This document shows positions 41,003-50,352 of a DNA stretch of 64,000 nt, one piece after another. The position numbers and the translations under genes are program-made. The notes beneath the pieces are model-generated. The model saw only the letters and a list, made by a program, of their open reading frames with translations. It was not told the DNA's origin and ran no database searches. Origin of the DNA: Bradyrhizobium sp. NDS-1 (GTDB taxonomy: Bacteria > Pseudomonadota > Alphaproteobacteria > Rhizobiales > Xanthobacteraceae); assembly GCF_032918005.1 (NCBI RefSeq), contig NZ_CP136628.1:4635501-4699500 (forward strand), written 5' to 3'. Position 1 is the stretch's first letter. The number at the start of each line of letters is the position of its first letter.

Positions 41003-42526
41003 ATGCGACACCCTGACCAGGACGCCCGACTTGATCTCGATCCGAACGCCGGTCCAGGCCCGGCCGCGCTAGAGGTTCAGGACGATCTGGAGGGGGATAC
41101 GCTGCGCGAGGAATGCGGCGTCTTCGGCATCTACGGTCATCCCGACGCCGCCGCCATCACCGCGCTCGGCCTGCACGCTCTTCAACACCGCGGCCAGGAA
41201 GCCGCCGGCATCGTCTCCTACGACGGCAGCCGTTTCCATTCAGAGCGCCGGCTCGGCCTCGTCGGCGACACTTTCTCCCGCCGCGAGGTGATCGACCGCC
41301 TGCCCGGCAACATGGCCGTCGGCCATGTCCGCTACTCCACCACCGGCGCCACCATCCTGCGCAACGTGCAGCCGCTGTTCGCCGAGCTCAATGCCGGCGG
41401 TCTCGCTGTCGCCCATAACGGCAACCTCACCAACGGCCTGACGCTGCGCCGCGAGCTCGTAAAGAACGGCGCGATGATGCAGTCGACCACCGACACCGAG
41501 GTGATCCTGCACCTGGTGGCGCGCTCCAGGCGCAGCCGCTTCATCGAGCGCTATGTCGACGCGCTGCGCGAGATCGAGGGCGCCTATGCGCTGGTGTCGC
41601 TGACCAACAAGAAGCTGGTCGGCGCGCGCGATCCGCGCGGCATCCGTCCGCTGGTGCTCGGCGACCTCGACGGCTGCCCGATCCTGACGTCGGAGACCTG
41701 CGCGCTCGACATCATCGGCGCGCGCTTCATCCGCGACATCGAGCCGGGCGAAGTCATCGTTTTCGACGAGAACGGCCAGGACATCCACAAACCGTTCCCT
41801 CCGATGGCGCCGCGCCCCTGCATCTTCGAATACATCTACTTCTCCCGTCCGGATTCCATCGTCCATGGCCGGTCGGTGTATGAAGTGCGCAAGGCCTTCG
41901 GCGCCCAGCTCGCGCGCGAGAGTCATGTGCCGATCGACGTCGTGGTGCCGGTGCCGGATTCCGGCGTGCCCGCCGCGGTCGGCTACAGCCAGCATTCCGG
42001 CGTGCCGTTCGAGCTCGGCATCATCCGCAACCACTATGTCGGCCGCACCTTCATCCAGCCGACGCAGGCGATCCGCGAATCCGGCGTGCGCATGAAGCAT
42101 TCGGCCAACCGCGCCGCGATCGAGGGCAAGCGCATCATCCTGATCGACGACTCGCTGGTGCGCGGCACCACCTCGAAGAAGATCGTGCGCATGATGCGCG
42201 ATGCCGGCGCCAAGGAAGTGCATTTCCGCCTCGCCTCGCCGCCGATCCTCTATCCCGATTATTACGGCATCGACCTGCCCGATCGTGGTGGTCTTCTGGC
42301 GGCGACGCATTCGCTGGAAGAGATGCGCGAGATCATCGGCGCCGACTCGCTCGCCTTCCTGTCGATCGACGGCATGTACCGCGCGATGGGCGAGCCCGGC
42401 CGCGACCCCGCCAATCCGAAATTCTCGGATCATTGTTTTACCGGCGCGTATCCGACTCACCTCACCGACCAGACCCAGACCGAGCAGCAACCGCGGCAAT
42501 TGTCGCTGCTGGCGGAAGCGAGCTGA
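41003..42526 (+). CDS. purF: amidophosphoribosyltransferase
   Basis: Makes phosphoribosylamine from PRPP and glutamine, the first step of purine synthesis. It is 507 residues long. The catalytic Cys lies in EECGVFGIYGH at residue 38, so a 37-residue propeptide must be removed. The glutaminase domain (HNGNLTNGL) precedes the PRTase domain with the PRPP motif IILIDDSLVRGTTSKK. ATG 41003 has GAGAGG upstream. It follows cvpA. Confidence 0.96.
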   Translation: MRHPDQDARLDLDPNAGPGPAALEVQDDLEGDTLREECGVFGIYGHPDAAAITALGLHALQHRGQEAAGIVSYDGSRFHSERRLGLVGDTFSRREVIDRLPGNMAVGHVRYSTTGATILRNVQPLFAELNAGGLAVAHNGNLTNGLTLRRELVKNGAMMQSTTDTEVILHLVARSRRSRFIERYVDALREIEGAYALVSLTNKKLVGARDPRGIRPLVLGDLDGCPILTSETCALDIIGARFIRDIEPGEVIVFDENGQDIHKPFPPMAPRPCIFEYIYFSRPDSIVHGRSVYEVRKAFGAQLARESHVPIDVVVPVPDSGVPAAVGYSQHSGVPFELGIIRNHYVGRTFIQPTQAIRESGVRMKHSANRAAIEGKRIILIDDSLVRGTTSKKIVRMMRDAGAKEVHFRLASPPILYPDYYGIDLPDRGGLLAATHSLEEMREIIGADSLAFLSIDGMYRAMGEPGRDPANPKFSDHCFTGAYPTHLTDQTQTEQQPRQLSLLAEAS

Positions 42527-42553
42527 CGCTGGGGCGTTCGGAGGCCTCTTTTC

Positions 42554-42638
42554 GTCATGGCCGGGCTTGTCCCGGCCATCCACGTCTGTAATACCCGCCG
42601 CAAGGAACGTGGATGCCCGGGACAAGCCCGGGCATGAC
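42554..42638. repeat. palindromic intergenic repeat
   Basis: Two 31-nt arms (42554-42584 and 42608-42638) are complementary except at two positions. They start GTCATGGCCGGGCTTGTCCC and end with its near-complement. A loop of about 23 nt separates them. It forms a very stable hairpin between purF and the SDR gene and belongs to the same class of Bradyrhizobium intergenic elements as others in this window. Confidence 0.8.
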
Positions 42639-42652
42639 GGAAGTATTCGACG

Positions 42653-43393
42653 ATGACAAAACCTCTCACCTCCCGCATCGCTCTCGTCACCGGCGCCTCG
42701 CGCGGCATCGGCTTTGCCACCGCGCGTGCGCTGGCCAAGGCCGGTGCGCATATCGTGGCGGTGGCGCGCACGCAGGGCGGGCTCGAGGAACTCGACGACG
42801 AGATCCGGAAAGACGGCGGCAGCGCCACCCTGGTGCCGCTCAACCTCACTGATTCCGACGGTATCGCGCGTCTCGGCGCCGGCCTGCACGAGCGCTACGG
42901 CAAGCTCGACATCCTCGTCGGCAATGCCGGCGTGCTCGGCCCGTCCTCGCCAATCGGCCATATCGAGCTCAAGACCTTCAACGACGTGATGGCCGTCAAC
43001 GTCTCCGCGAACTTCCAGCTGATCCGCTGCATGGAGCCGTTGCTCAAGCAATCCGACGCCGGCCGCGCTGTGTTCGTCACCTCGGGCGCCGCCAACAAGG
43101 CGACCGCTTATGTCAGCCCCTACGCCGCGTCCAAGGCCGCGCTGGAGACGCTGGCGCGCGTCTGGGCGCAGGAGACCGCGAACACGAAGCTGCGCGTGAA
43201 CCTGTTCAACCCCGGCCCGGTCCGCACCCGCATGCGCGCCACGCTGATGCCGGGCGAAGACCCCGCGACGCTCGATCTGCCCGAGCAGGTCGCCGAATTC
43301 ATCGTGCCGATGTGCGCGCCCGATTGGACCGAGACCGGCAAGTTCTACGACTACAAGACCCGCAGCCTCATGAGCTTCCGTTCGCCGGCCTGA
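42653..43393 (+). CDS. short-chain dehydrogenase/reductase
   Basis: A 246-residue SDR with cofactor motif TGASRGIGFATA (about residues 14-25), NAG motif VGNAGVLG and active-site YAASKAA (Tyr about 159); Ser in VTSGAAN. It is a classical SDR of unknown substrate. Its position after purF recurs in related genomes, as far as I recall. The gene starts directly after the repeat hairpin. Confidence 0.9.
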   Translation: MTKPLTSRIALVTGASRGIGFATARALAKAGAHIVAVARTQGGLEELDDEIRKDGGSATLVPLNLTDSDGIARLGAGLHERYGKLDILVGNAGVLGPSSPIGHIELKTFNDVMAVNVSANFQLIRCMEPLLKQSDAGRAVFVTSGAANKATAYVSPYAASKAALETLARVWAQETANTKLRVNLFNPGPVRTRMRATLMPGEDPATLDLPEQVAEFIVPMCAPDWTETGKFYDYKTRSLMSFRSPA

Positions 43394-43472
43394 TTGACTT
43401 GACCGCCTCCCCGCGATTGACTGCTGCTGCTCAAGCGGCAGCAGGCCGTAAAACCAAAAAAGGGAGGTTGCC

Positions 43473-44621
43473 ATGGCTCCATGGCATGGCGGCGCGGATC
43501 TTGCGCGTGCACTCGCAAATGTCTCTCGCACCGTCTCCCTTCTGATCACGGCCGTCGCGCTTGTGCTTCCTGGAACGGCGACTGCGGGTGACGTGCCGAC
43601 ATTCGCGGTCGATGCCGCCTGGCCAAAGCCGCTGCCCAACAACTGGATCCTCGGCCAGGTCGGCGGCATCACCGTCGACGCGCAGGGCCACATCTGGGTG
43701 ATCCATCGCCCGCGCTCGCTCACCGACGACGAGAAAGGCGCAAGCCTCACCCCGCCGCGCTCCAAATGCTGCGTGTCCGCGCCGCCTGTGCTCGAATTCG
43801 ACAGCGACGGCAATCTGCTGCGGTCCTGGGGCGGTCCGGGCCAGGGCTACGAGTGGGTCGGGCGCGAGCACGGCATCGAGGTCGACGAACGCGGCTTCGT
43901 CTGGATCGGCGGCAATGCCGACAACGACAATGCGATCCTGAAATTCACGCTCGACGGCAAGTTCGTCGCCCAGATCGGCAAGATGGCGCCGAGCCTCGGC
44001 AGCAACGACACGACGCAGCTCGGCAAGCCCGCCGAAACCGCAATCGACAAGGAGGCGAACGAAATCTACGTCGCCGACGGCTATGGCAACCGCCGCATCA
44101 TCGTATTCGATGCGACCACGCTCGCCTACAAGCGTCACTGGGGCGCCTACGGCAACAAGCCCAACGACGACAAGCAAGGTCCGTATGATCCCAAGGCGCC
44201 GGTTGCTCAGCAATTCGGCAATCCCGTCCACTGCGTGAAGCTCGCCAATGACGGGCTAGTCTATGTCTGCGACCGCATCAACAACCGTATCCAGGTCTTC
44301 AGGAAGGACGGCAGCTTTGTGAAGGAGTTCTTCTTCGAGAAGAACACGCTCGGCAACGGCGCGGTGTGGGACATCGCGATCTGGCCCGATCCGAAGCAGA
44401 CCTATCTGCTCAGCGCGGACGGCGAGAACAACGAGATCCGGGTGATCAAGCGCGAGGACGGCAGCGTGGTCGGCAGCTTCGGGCACAGCGGCCGCAACGC
44501 CGGACAATTCCACTGGGTCCATGCCATGGCGATCGACGCCAAGGGTAACGTCTATACCGCCGAGGTCGATACCGGAAAGCGCATCCAGAAATTCAAGCTG
44601 ACATCGGACGCGCTGAAATAG
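43473..44621 (+). CDS. secreted NHL/SMP-30-type beta-propeller protein
   Basis: A 382-residue protein with a signal peptide (about residues 20-38). Repeated propeller units contain Asp/Gly-rich turns such as GGITVDAQGHIWVIHRP, HGIEVDERGFVWIGGN, AIDKEANEIYVADGYGNRRI and DGLVYVCDRINNRIQVF. A KCC pair occurs near residue 101. AGGGAGG precedes the ATG. The family holds lyases, hydrolases and ligand binders; the function here is unknown. A weak hairpin at 44655-44683 may end the transcript. Confidence 0.85.
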   Translation: MAPWHGGADLARALANVSRTVSLLITAVALVLPGTATAGDVPTFAVDAAWPKPLPNNWILGQVGGITVDAQGHIWVIHRPRSLTDDEKGASLTPPRSKCCVSAPPVLEFDSDGNLLRSWGGPGQGYEWVGREHGIEVDERGFVWIGGNADNDNAILKFTLDGKFVAQIGKMAPSLGSNDTTQLGKPAETAIDKEANEIYVADGYGNRRIIVFDATTLAYKRHWGAYGNKPNDDKQGPYDPKAPVAQQFGNPVHCVKLANDGLVYVCDRINNRIQVFRKDGSFVKEFFFEKNTLGNGAVWDIAIWPDPKQTYLLSADGENNEIRVIKREDGSVVGSFGHSGRNAGQFHWVHAMAIDAKGNVYTAEVDTGKRIQKFKLTSDALK

Positions 44622-44654
44622 CGTCTGGACGCATTTTGACCAAAAGTTAACCGA

Positions 44655-44683
44655 CGGATGACGCTACGACGCAGTGTCATCCG
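44655..44683 (+). terminator. possible hairpin after the beta-propeller gene
   Basis: Arms CGGATGAC and GTCATCCG are perfectly complementary with a 13-nt loop, 33 bp after the stop codon. The downstream sequence is only weakly T-rich (GCTTTAG). This is modest evidence for termination. Confidence 0.4.
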
Positions 44684-44790
44684 GCTTTAGGTGCATTGCC
44701 GCCGGGCGTGGGACACGCTAGAGCCATCAGCCGGAAAGAAAAGCTTCGCAAGAGAGCCGTCCGCATATTTGACAATGGAGGAAACCTTTT

Positions 44791-46017
44791 ATGACGACGA
44801 CGTTCGCACGCCGTTCCGCGGCCCTTCTGGCCTGTGCCGCCTTCGGTTTTGCCACATCTGCTTTCGCCCAGGACAAGACCATCAAGATCGGCGTGCTCAA
44901 CGACATGTCGAGCCTCTATGCCGACATCGGTGGCCCGAACTCGGTCGCGGCGGTCAAGATGGCGGTCGAGGATTCCGGCCTGAAGGCCAAGGGCTGGACC
45001 ATCGAGGTCCTCTCCGGCGACCACCAGAACAAGCCCGACATCGGCGTCAACATCGCCCGGCAATGGATCGACGCCGACAAGGTCGACGCCATCGCTGACA
45101 CGCCGAGCTCCGGCGTTGCCCTCGCCGTGAGCAACCTCGTCAAGGAAAAGAACGCGGTGCTGCTCAATTCGGGCGCGGCCACCGCAGACCTCACCGGCAA
45201 GGCCTGCACGCCCAACACCGTGTCCTTTACTTACGACACCTACATGCTCGCCAACGGCACCGGCAAGGCGCTGACCAAGGCGGGCGGCGACAGCTGGTTC
45301 TTCCTCACCGCGGACTACGCCTTCGGCCATGCGCTGGAGCGTGATACCGGCGCGGTCGTCACGGCCACGGGCGGCAAGGTGCTCGGCGGCGTCAAGCACC
45401 CGCTCAACACGGCGGACTTCTCCTCCTTCCTGCTCCAGGCACAGTCCTCAAAGGCCAAGATCATCGGCCTCGCCAATGCGGGCGGCGACACCACCAACGC
45501 GATCAAGCAGGCCGCCGAGTTCGGCATCGTCCAGGGCGGTCAGAAGCTCGCCGCCCTGCTGCTGTTCATCAACGACGTGCACTCGCTCGGCCTGAAGACC
45601 GCGCAGGGCCTGACCTTCACCGAGTCCTTCTATTGGGACCTCAACGACCAGACTCGCGAATGGTCGAAGCGCTTCCAGAAGGTCTCTCCCAAGGGCTCGA
45701 TGCCCTCGATGACGGTTGCAGGCCTCTATGCCGAGATCCTGCATTACCTGAAGGCGATGGACGCGCTCGGCAGCAATCCGCGTGACGGCGCCAAGGTCGT
45801 CGCCAAGATGAAGGAGCTGCCGACCGACGATCCGCTGTTCGGCAAGGGCCCGCTGCGCCAGGACGGACGCCGCCTCATCCCCGCCTATCTGTTCGAGGTG
45901 AAGAAGCCCGAGGAATCGAAGGGGCCGTGGGACTATTACAAGCTGGTCTCCACCATCGCGCCGGAAGATGCGGCCAAGCCGCTCAAGGACAGCGACTGTC
46001 CGCTGGTGAAGAAGTGA
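44791..46017 (+). CDS. branched-chain-type ABC substrate-binding protein (orphan)
   Basis: A 408-residue Leu/Ile/Val-type periplasmic binding protein (Peripla_BP_6) with a signal peptide ending near TSAFAQ. It is highly similar across its whole length to the product at 60376-61593, sharing GDHQNKPDI/ADHQNKPDI, AGGDTTN.IKQAAEFGIV, WDLND and the ending CPLVKK. No permease or ATPase genes are adjacent. It probably delivers a related ligand to the Liv-type transporter at 58-63 kb or to another elsewhere. Confidence 0.92.
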   Translation: MTTTFARRSAALLACAAFGFATSAFAQDKTIKIGVLNDMSSLYADIGGPNSVAAVKMAVEDSGLKAKGWTIEVLSGDHQNKPDIGVNIARQWIDADKVDAIADTPSSGVALAVSNLVKEKNAVLLNSGAATADLTGKACTPNTVSFTYDTYMLANGTGKALTKAGGDSWFFLTADYAFGHALERDTGAVVTATGGKVLGGVKHPLNTADFSSFLLQAQSSKAKIIGLANAGGDTTNAIKQAAEFGIVQGGQKLAALLLFINDVHSLGLKTAQGLTFTESFYWDLNDQTREWSKRFQKVSPKGSMPSMTVAGLYAEILHYLKAMDALGSNPRDGAKVVAKMKELPTDDPLFGKGPLRQDGRRLIPAYLFEVKKPEESKGPWDYYKLVSTIAPEDAAKPLKDSDCPLVKK

Positions 46018-46051
46018 CCGCGTAGCGGTCGCGCGCTATCTCCGTAATATC

Positions 46052-46080
46052 ATGCCCGGGGCTTGCCCCGGGCATTTGCA
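46052..46080 (+). terminator. terminator after orphan binding protein
   Basis: A 10-bp perfect stem ATGCCCGGGG/CCCCGGGCAT with loop CTTG (46052-46075) is followed by TTTGCATCTTT, which is T-rich. It lies 35 bp after the stop codon. Confidence 0.75.
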
Positions 46081-46107
46081 TCTTTGCCTCGAAAAACGCT
46101 GCCGCAG

Positions 46108-46190
46108 GATGGGCTAAGCGAAGCGTGTCCACGGCCATTCTATGGTTGTGGAGAGATGGCGGGCACGGCGCGGGCGCCTTGGCCCACCCG
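46108..46190. repeat. intergenic repeat fragment
   Basis: Segments TGGGCTAAGCGAAGCGTGTC and GGGCACGGCGCGGGCGCCTT (the latter followed by GGCCCACC) resemble the halves of another dispersed Bradyrhizobium intergenic element. It fills the gap between the terminator and the MFS gene stop. No coding capacity is seen. Confidence 0.5.
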
Positions 46191-46197
46191 ACGAGAC

Positions 46198-47454
46198 CTA
46201 CGAAACCGGCTTGATCCCGCCCAGCGATCGCACCGCGATCATCACGCAGACCGCCATCAACGCCGCCGCGAGCAGGAACGGCGCGCCGGGCAGATGCAGC
46301 GGCGCGCCGGCGCCGATGAAATAGGAAAAAGTCAGTGTGAACAGGAACGGGCCGACGAGCTGCGACACGCTCTGCACGCTCGCGGTCGCGCCCTGCAACT
46401 GGCCCTGCTGATCGGGCGCAACCAGCCGCGTCATCAGCGATTGCGAGGCGGCCCCGGAGATGCCCCACAGCGACAAGACCGGAATCCCGAGCCAGGACAG
46501 CGGTCCGGTCGGCGCAGCGCCCAGGATCACGAATCCGAGCGCGCCACAGCACAGGCCGAGCAACAGCGCGTTCCGCTCGCCGAGCGCGCGCACGATCGGG
46601 CCAATTGCGAGTCCCTGCACCACCATGGCGCAGATGCCGACCATCGCCAGCGTCAACCCCACGGTCTTGGAATCCCAGCCATAGCGGTAGGTTGCATAGA
46701 GCACGAAGGTCGAGGGCAGCACGACATGGGCGACCTGCGCGATGAAATTGACGACCGACAAAGCGGCCAGCAGCGGATTGGATCGCAACAGACGCAGCGC
46801 CCCGAGCGGACTGGCACTTCGCCAGCGGAACGGCGCGCGCTTGTCCGGCGCGAGCGATTCCGGCAGGACGAAGAGCCCGTAAAGCGCATTGGCGAAGCTG
46901 AGAGCTGCCGAGGCCCAGAAGGGCAGGCGCGGATCGAGGTCGCCGAGCAGGCCGCCGAGCGCCGGCCCCAGGATGAAGCCGGCACCGAAGGCCGCGCCAA
47001 TCCTGCCGAAGACCGCCGCGCGCCGCTCCGGCGGCGTGACATCCGAGATGTAGGCGAATGCGGTCGAGATGCTCGCCGAGGTGATGCCCGAGATCACGCG
47101 GCCGATGAACAGCCAGACCAGAGACGGCGCCAGCGCCATCAGCACGTAGTCGGCCGCGAGGCCGAAATTCGACAGCAGCACCACCGGCCGACGGCCGAAG
47201 CGGTCCGACAGCGCGCCGAGCAGCGGCGAGAACACGAACTGCATCAGGGCCCAGGCGGTGCCGAACAGGCCGAAGATGCGGGCTGCGTGCGCCGTGTCGT
47301 TGTCGACGAAGCTCTCGATCAGCTTGGGCAGGATCGGCATGATCACGCCGAGCGCGAGCATATCCAGCAGGATGGTGACGAAGATGAAGACCACCGCGCC
47401 GCGACGGACCGGCGGCGCGCTCTGCGCCGTCGCCTCGCCGGCGCCGTCACTCAC
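46198..47454 (-). CDS. MFS transporter, TetA-like (DHA1 group)
   Basis: A 418-residue 12-helix major facilitator. Motif A is [12 protein letters not shown] between TM2 and TM3, and TM1 reads [19 protein letters not shown]. It resembles the TCR/Tet group of drug antiporters, but specificity is not readable. The GTG start overlaps the der stop as GTGA, so it is translationally coupled to der, an odd pairing that may be incidental. Confidence 0.9.
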   Translation of the reverse strand: MSDGAGEATAQSAPPVRRGAVVFIFVTILLDMLALGVIMPILPKLIESFVDNDTAHAARIFGLFGTAWALMQFVFSPLLGALSDRFGRRPVVLLSNFGLAADYVLMALAPSLVWLFIGRVISGITSASISTAFAYISDVTPPERRAAVFGRIGAAFGAGFILGPALGGLLGDLDPRLPFWASAALSFANALYGLFVLPESLAPDKRAPFRWRSASPLGALRLLRSNPLLAALSVVNFIAQVAHVVLPSTFVLYATYRYGWDSKTVGLTLAMVGICAMVVQGLAIGPIVRALGERNALLLGLCCGALGFVILGAAPTGPLSWLGIPVLSLWGISGAASQSLMTRLVAPDQQGQLQGATASVQSVSQLVGPFLFTLTFSYFIGAGAPLHLPGAPFLLAAALMAVCVMIAVRSLGGIKPVS

Positions 47455-48836
47455 GACGGGCGCTTGCGCTTGTGCGCAAAGGGATTGGCCTTCTCGCGCA
47501 AGGTGATGCGCACCGGCGTGCCCGGCAAGTCGAAGGACTCTCGCATGGAATTGGTGAGGTAGCGCAAATAGGACTGCGGTACCGCGTCGGCGCGCGAGCA
47601 GAACAGCACGAAGCTCGGCGGGCGTGCCTTGTTCTGCGTGATATAGTTCAGCTTCAGCCTGCGGCCGGACACGGCGGGCGGCGGATTGGCCTGGACCGCC
47701 TGCTCGAACCAGCGGTTGAGCGCCGAGGTCGGCACGCGCCTATTCCAGACCGCATAGGCGTCCTGGATCGCCTGCATCAGGCGGTCGATGCCCTCGCCCA
47801 TCAGGCCCGAGACCGCGACGATCGGCACGCCCTTGACCTGCGGCAGCCAGTGATCGGCATCACGACGCAGGCTCGAGATCGCGCCGCCGCCCTTGGTCTC
47901 CATCAGATCCCATTTGTTGACGGCGAGCACGATTGCCCGGCCCTCGCGCTCGATCAGATCCGCAATACGGAGATCCTGCTCCTCAAAACGGTTCTGCGTG
48001 TCCATCATCAGGACGACGACTTCGGCAAAGCGCACCGCGCGCAGCGCGTCGGCGACCGAGAGCTTTTCCAGCTTCTCCTCGATGCGCGAACGGCGGCGCA
48101 GGCCCGCGGTGTCGAACACGCGAAAATCGCGGCCCTTCCAGTTGATCTCGACTGCGATGGAATCGCGCGTGGTGCCGGCCTCAGGGCTCGTCAGCAGGCG
48201 CTCCTCGCCAAGCAGATGATTGATCAGCGTCGACTTGCCGGCATTTGGCCGGCCGACGATGGCGACCCGGATCGGGCGCGTCGCGGCCTCTTCCTCGGTG
48301 AGCTGTGAGTCGTCGTCCTCCGTCTCGTCTTCGTGGACGGGCTCGGGCATCAGCTTGGCGAGCTCATCGTAGAGCTCGCCCATGCCCTCGCCGTGTTCGG
48401 CCGAGATCTGAATGGGATCGCCGAGGCCGAGCGCAAAGGCTTCCATCGCGCCGGCATCGCCGTGCTTGCCCTCGCTCTTGTTGGCGACCAGCAGCACCGG
48501 CTTGTTGGCTTTGCGGGCGAAATCGGCGAAGGCGCGATCGGTGGGCGTGAGGCCGACGCGAGCGTCGATGACGAAGAACAGCGCATCCGCCCGCGCGATC
48601 GCGGTCTCGGTCTGCTCCTGCATGCGCGCGGTCAGTGAGCCCTTGGCGCCCTCGTCGAGGCCGGCGGTATCGATGATGGTGAATTCGAGATCGCCGAGCC
48701 TGGCATCCCCCTCGCGGCGGTCGCGGGTGACGCCCGGCAGGTCATCGACGAGCGCGAGCTTCTGTCCGACCAGACGGTTGAACAGCGTCGACTTGCCGAC
48801 ATTGGGCCGGCCGATGATGGCGATTGTGAAGGGCAT
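47451..48836 (-). CDS. der: ribosome-associated GTPase Der (EngA)
   Basis: An essential 50S assembly factor with two tandem G domains. The P-loops are GRPNVGKST (about residues 8-16) and GRPNAGKST (about 196-204); [27 protein letters not shown] and NKWD are present. The 461-residue length and KH-like C-terminal domain are normal. It lies downstream of the yfgM-like and lipoprotein genes, the usual proteobacterial neighbourhood. Confidence 0.97.
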   Translation of the reverse strand: MPFTIAIIGRPNVGKSTLFNRLVGQKLALVDDLPGVTRDRREGDARLGDLEFTIIDTAGLDEGAKGSLTARMQEQTETAIARADALFFVIDARVGLTPTDRAFADFARKANKPVLLVANKSEGKHGDAGAMEAFALGLGDPIQISAEHGEGMGELYDELAKLMPEPVHEDETEDDDSQLTEEEAATRPIRVAIVGRPNAGKSTLINHLLGEERLLTSPEAGTTRDSIAVEINWKGRDFRVFDTAGLRRRSRIEEKLEKLSVADALRAVRFAEVVVLMMDTQNRFEEQDLRIADLIEREGRAIVLAVNKWDLMETKGGGAISSLRRDADHWLPQVKGVPIVAVSGLMGEGIDRLMQAIQDAYAVWNRRVPTSALNRWFEQAVQANPPPAVSGRRLKLNYITQNKARPPSFVLFCSRADAVPQSYLRYLTNSMRESFDLPGTPVRITLREKANPFAHKRKRPS

Positions 48837-48892
48837 CGGTCATTCGTGCGCTGCCGGGGCAGTGCCTGTCAATGTATTGGAGACAATTGTTT

Positions 48893-48941
48893 GAGCACGA
48901 TCTTTTCGGAAAACCGCTTCACGCTTTTCCGGACCATGCTC
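48893..48941. repeat. short palindromic repeat (GAGCA...TGCTC type)
   Basis: An element beginning GAGCACGATCTTTTCGGAAA and ending GGACCATGCTC, with imperfect complementary ends. It abuts the lipoprotein gene's stop codon. A related but expanded copy lies at 57601-57675. Its type is widespread in rhizobial intergenic regions. Confidence 0.6.
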
Positions 48942-49483
48942 TAGCGCGAGAAGCTGCCGCTCGGCAGCGGCGCCGGGAAACCGCCCTGCGGCTGCTGCTG
49001 AGTGGTCTGGGTCGGTTGCCCCTGCTGGTCCGGCGGCGGCGCGGTGGTGCGCTTGCGGACGATCTTGTGCTTGGGCGGCGGAGCGGCCGTGGGCGGCGCC
49101 GCCTCCGGCTGGGCCTCGCCGTCGACTTCGCCGGCAGGTGCCTCAGCCGGCGCAACTGCCGCTGCGGCCGGCTGTCTGGTGTGCTTCGCCTTGGAGCCCT
49201 TCCCCGGCCTGGCCGGCTCGGGCGGCGGCTCCGCAGGCAAAGCCGCGACCGCAGGCGCGTTCGGATCGGGCTGTTGCTGCGCGCCCTTGTAAAGGTCTCT
49301 CGGTACGCCCTGCTCGAGGCCAGGCACCCCCTCCGGGAACACCGGCTTGCGGTCGCCCGGCAGCTTTTTCTTGGTATCGAGGAAGTCGAGCATATCGCTT
49401 GGATCGAAGCTGGAGCAGCCGCCCAGGACGCCTGTGAAGGCGATCAGGACGGCGGCTGCGATCAAGCGTGGCGTGCGGCGCAT
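48941..49483 (-). CDS. Pro/Ala-rich lipoprotein at the bamB position
   Basis: A 180-residue lipoprotein with signal and lipobox LGGC (Cys about 23). The mature part starts SSFDPSDMLDFLDTKKKLPG and continues as a Pro/Ala/Gln/Lys-rich, probably disordered region. It occupies the place between yfgM and der where E. coli has bamB, but lacks any PQQ propeller repeat. ATG 49483 starts the signal peptide. Its function is unknown; it may contribute to envelope assembly. Confidence 0.75.
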   Translation of the reverse strand: MRRTPRLIAAAVLIAFTGVLGGCSSFDPSDMLDFLDTKKKLPGDRKPVFPEGVPGLEQGVPRDLYKGAQQQPDPNAPAVAALPAEPPPEPARPGKGSKAKHTRQPAAAAVAPAEAPAGEVDGEAQPEAAPPTAAPPPKHKIVRKRTTAPPPDQQGQPTQTTQQQPQGGFPAPLPSGSFSR

Positions 49484-49527
49484 CGTGTGTCTCGTTACGT
49501 CAGAGGGCCCGTCGGTCAGCTTCTTGG

Positions 49528-50187
49528 TCAGCTCTTGGCGACGGGCGGCAGCAAGGCCTGGAGAGCTTCGGCGCGCGAGCGCAGGCCGGGCGGCGTTTCG
49601 CCGTCTTCGCCAATCGCGTCGAGCCATTTGCGGGCCGCGGTCATGTCGTTGTTGCGCCAGGCCGACAGCGCCAGCATCTCGCGGGCGGTGTGCCGGAAGG
49701 TCGATTTCGATTTCGGCGCGCCAGCGGCCTCCAGCCGCTGCTGCATATCGGCATAGCTGGCGCTGTCGAGCAGCAGGCCGGCGGCACGGATCTTCGCCAG
49801 ATCCTGCCACTCACCGCCCACGCCGCGGTCGGCAGCAATGTCGTCATAGATCTTGGCGGCGGCCTTCGGATCGCGGCTGGCGGCCTCGGCGGCGGCGCGC
49901 AGCCGCGCCAGGGTGCGATAGCCCGACGGCGCCTTGGCGGCCAGCTCGGTGAAGGCGGCCTCCGCCTCTGCGTGCTTGTCCTGCTCGGACAGCTCGGCGG
50001 CCTTCTCGAAGGCAGCGCCGGCCTCGGCGGCCTTCCGGGCCTCCAGATACTTATAACCCTGCCAGCCAGCGGCGGCGGCCACGACCAGCACCATCAAGGC
50101 GATGAAGACAATCGAATACTTGTCCCACAGCTTCTTGAACTGTTCGCGACGTACTTCCTCGTCGACTTCGTCAAATAATTCAGACAC
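49528..50187 (-). CDS. YfgM-like TPR protein
   Basis: A 219-residue protein with a short cytoplasmic N-terminus (FDEVDEEVRREQFKKLWDKY), one membrane helix (about 27-46) and a periplasmic helical repeat region. It matches the TPR_21/YfgM family, an ancillary partner of the SecYEG translocon and periplasmic chaperones in E. coli. The start is GTG 50187. It lies upstream of the lipoprotein and der genes. Confidence 0.85.
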   Translation of the reverse strand: MSELFDEVDEEVRREQFKKLWDKYSIVFIALMVLVVAAAAGWQGYKYLEARKAAEAGAAFEKAAELSEQDKHAEAEAAFTELAAKAPSGYRTLARLRAAAEAASRDPKAAAKIYDDIAADRGVGGEWQDLAKIRAAGLLLDSASYADMQQRLEAAGAPKSKSTFRHTAREMLALSAWRNNDMTAARKWLDAIGEDGETPPGLRSRAEALQALLPPVAKS

Positions 50188-50352
50188 TTATGCTAATCCC
50201 ATGCCCGTCCGGGTGCGCGCGCCAAAGCGTCCGCGTCAGGAATCCCGTCCCCACGTGGCGGCGAGGTACCCTAACGATATGGCGGTGGCAAGGCAAAGCG
50301 AGCCCGATCAAGGTGTTAACCACCCGGGAGGAGCCCGGGTGCGGCTGCCCGG

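Noticed and set aside
41240..43813. Very long minus-strand frame opposite purF and the SDR gene
   Set aside because: It spans two clear plus-strand genes and a repeat, with Arg/His-rich composition typical of antisense frames.
46063..47562. Plus-strand frame of about 500 codons opposite the MFS gene
   Set aside because: The product is Arg/Gln/Glu-rich without structure; the minus-strand transporter is clear.
50321..50341. CACCCGGG/CCCGGGTG hairpin after the acyl-CoA ligase gene
   Set aside because: The stem is perfect, but no T-run follows on the minus strand, so calling a terminator is not justified.
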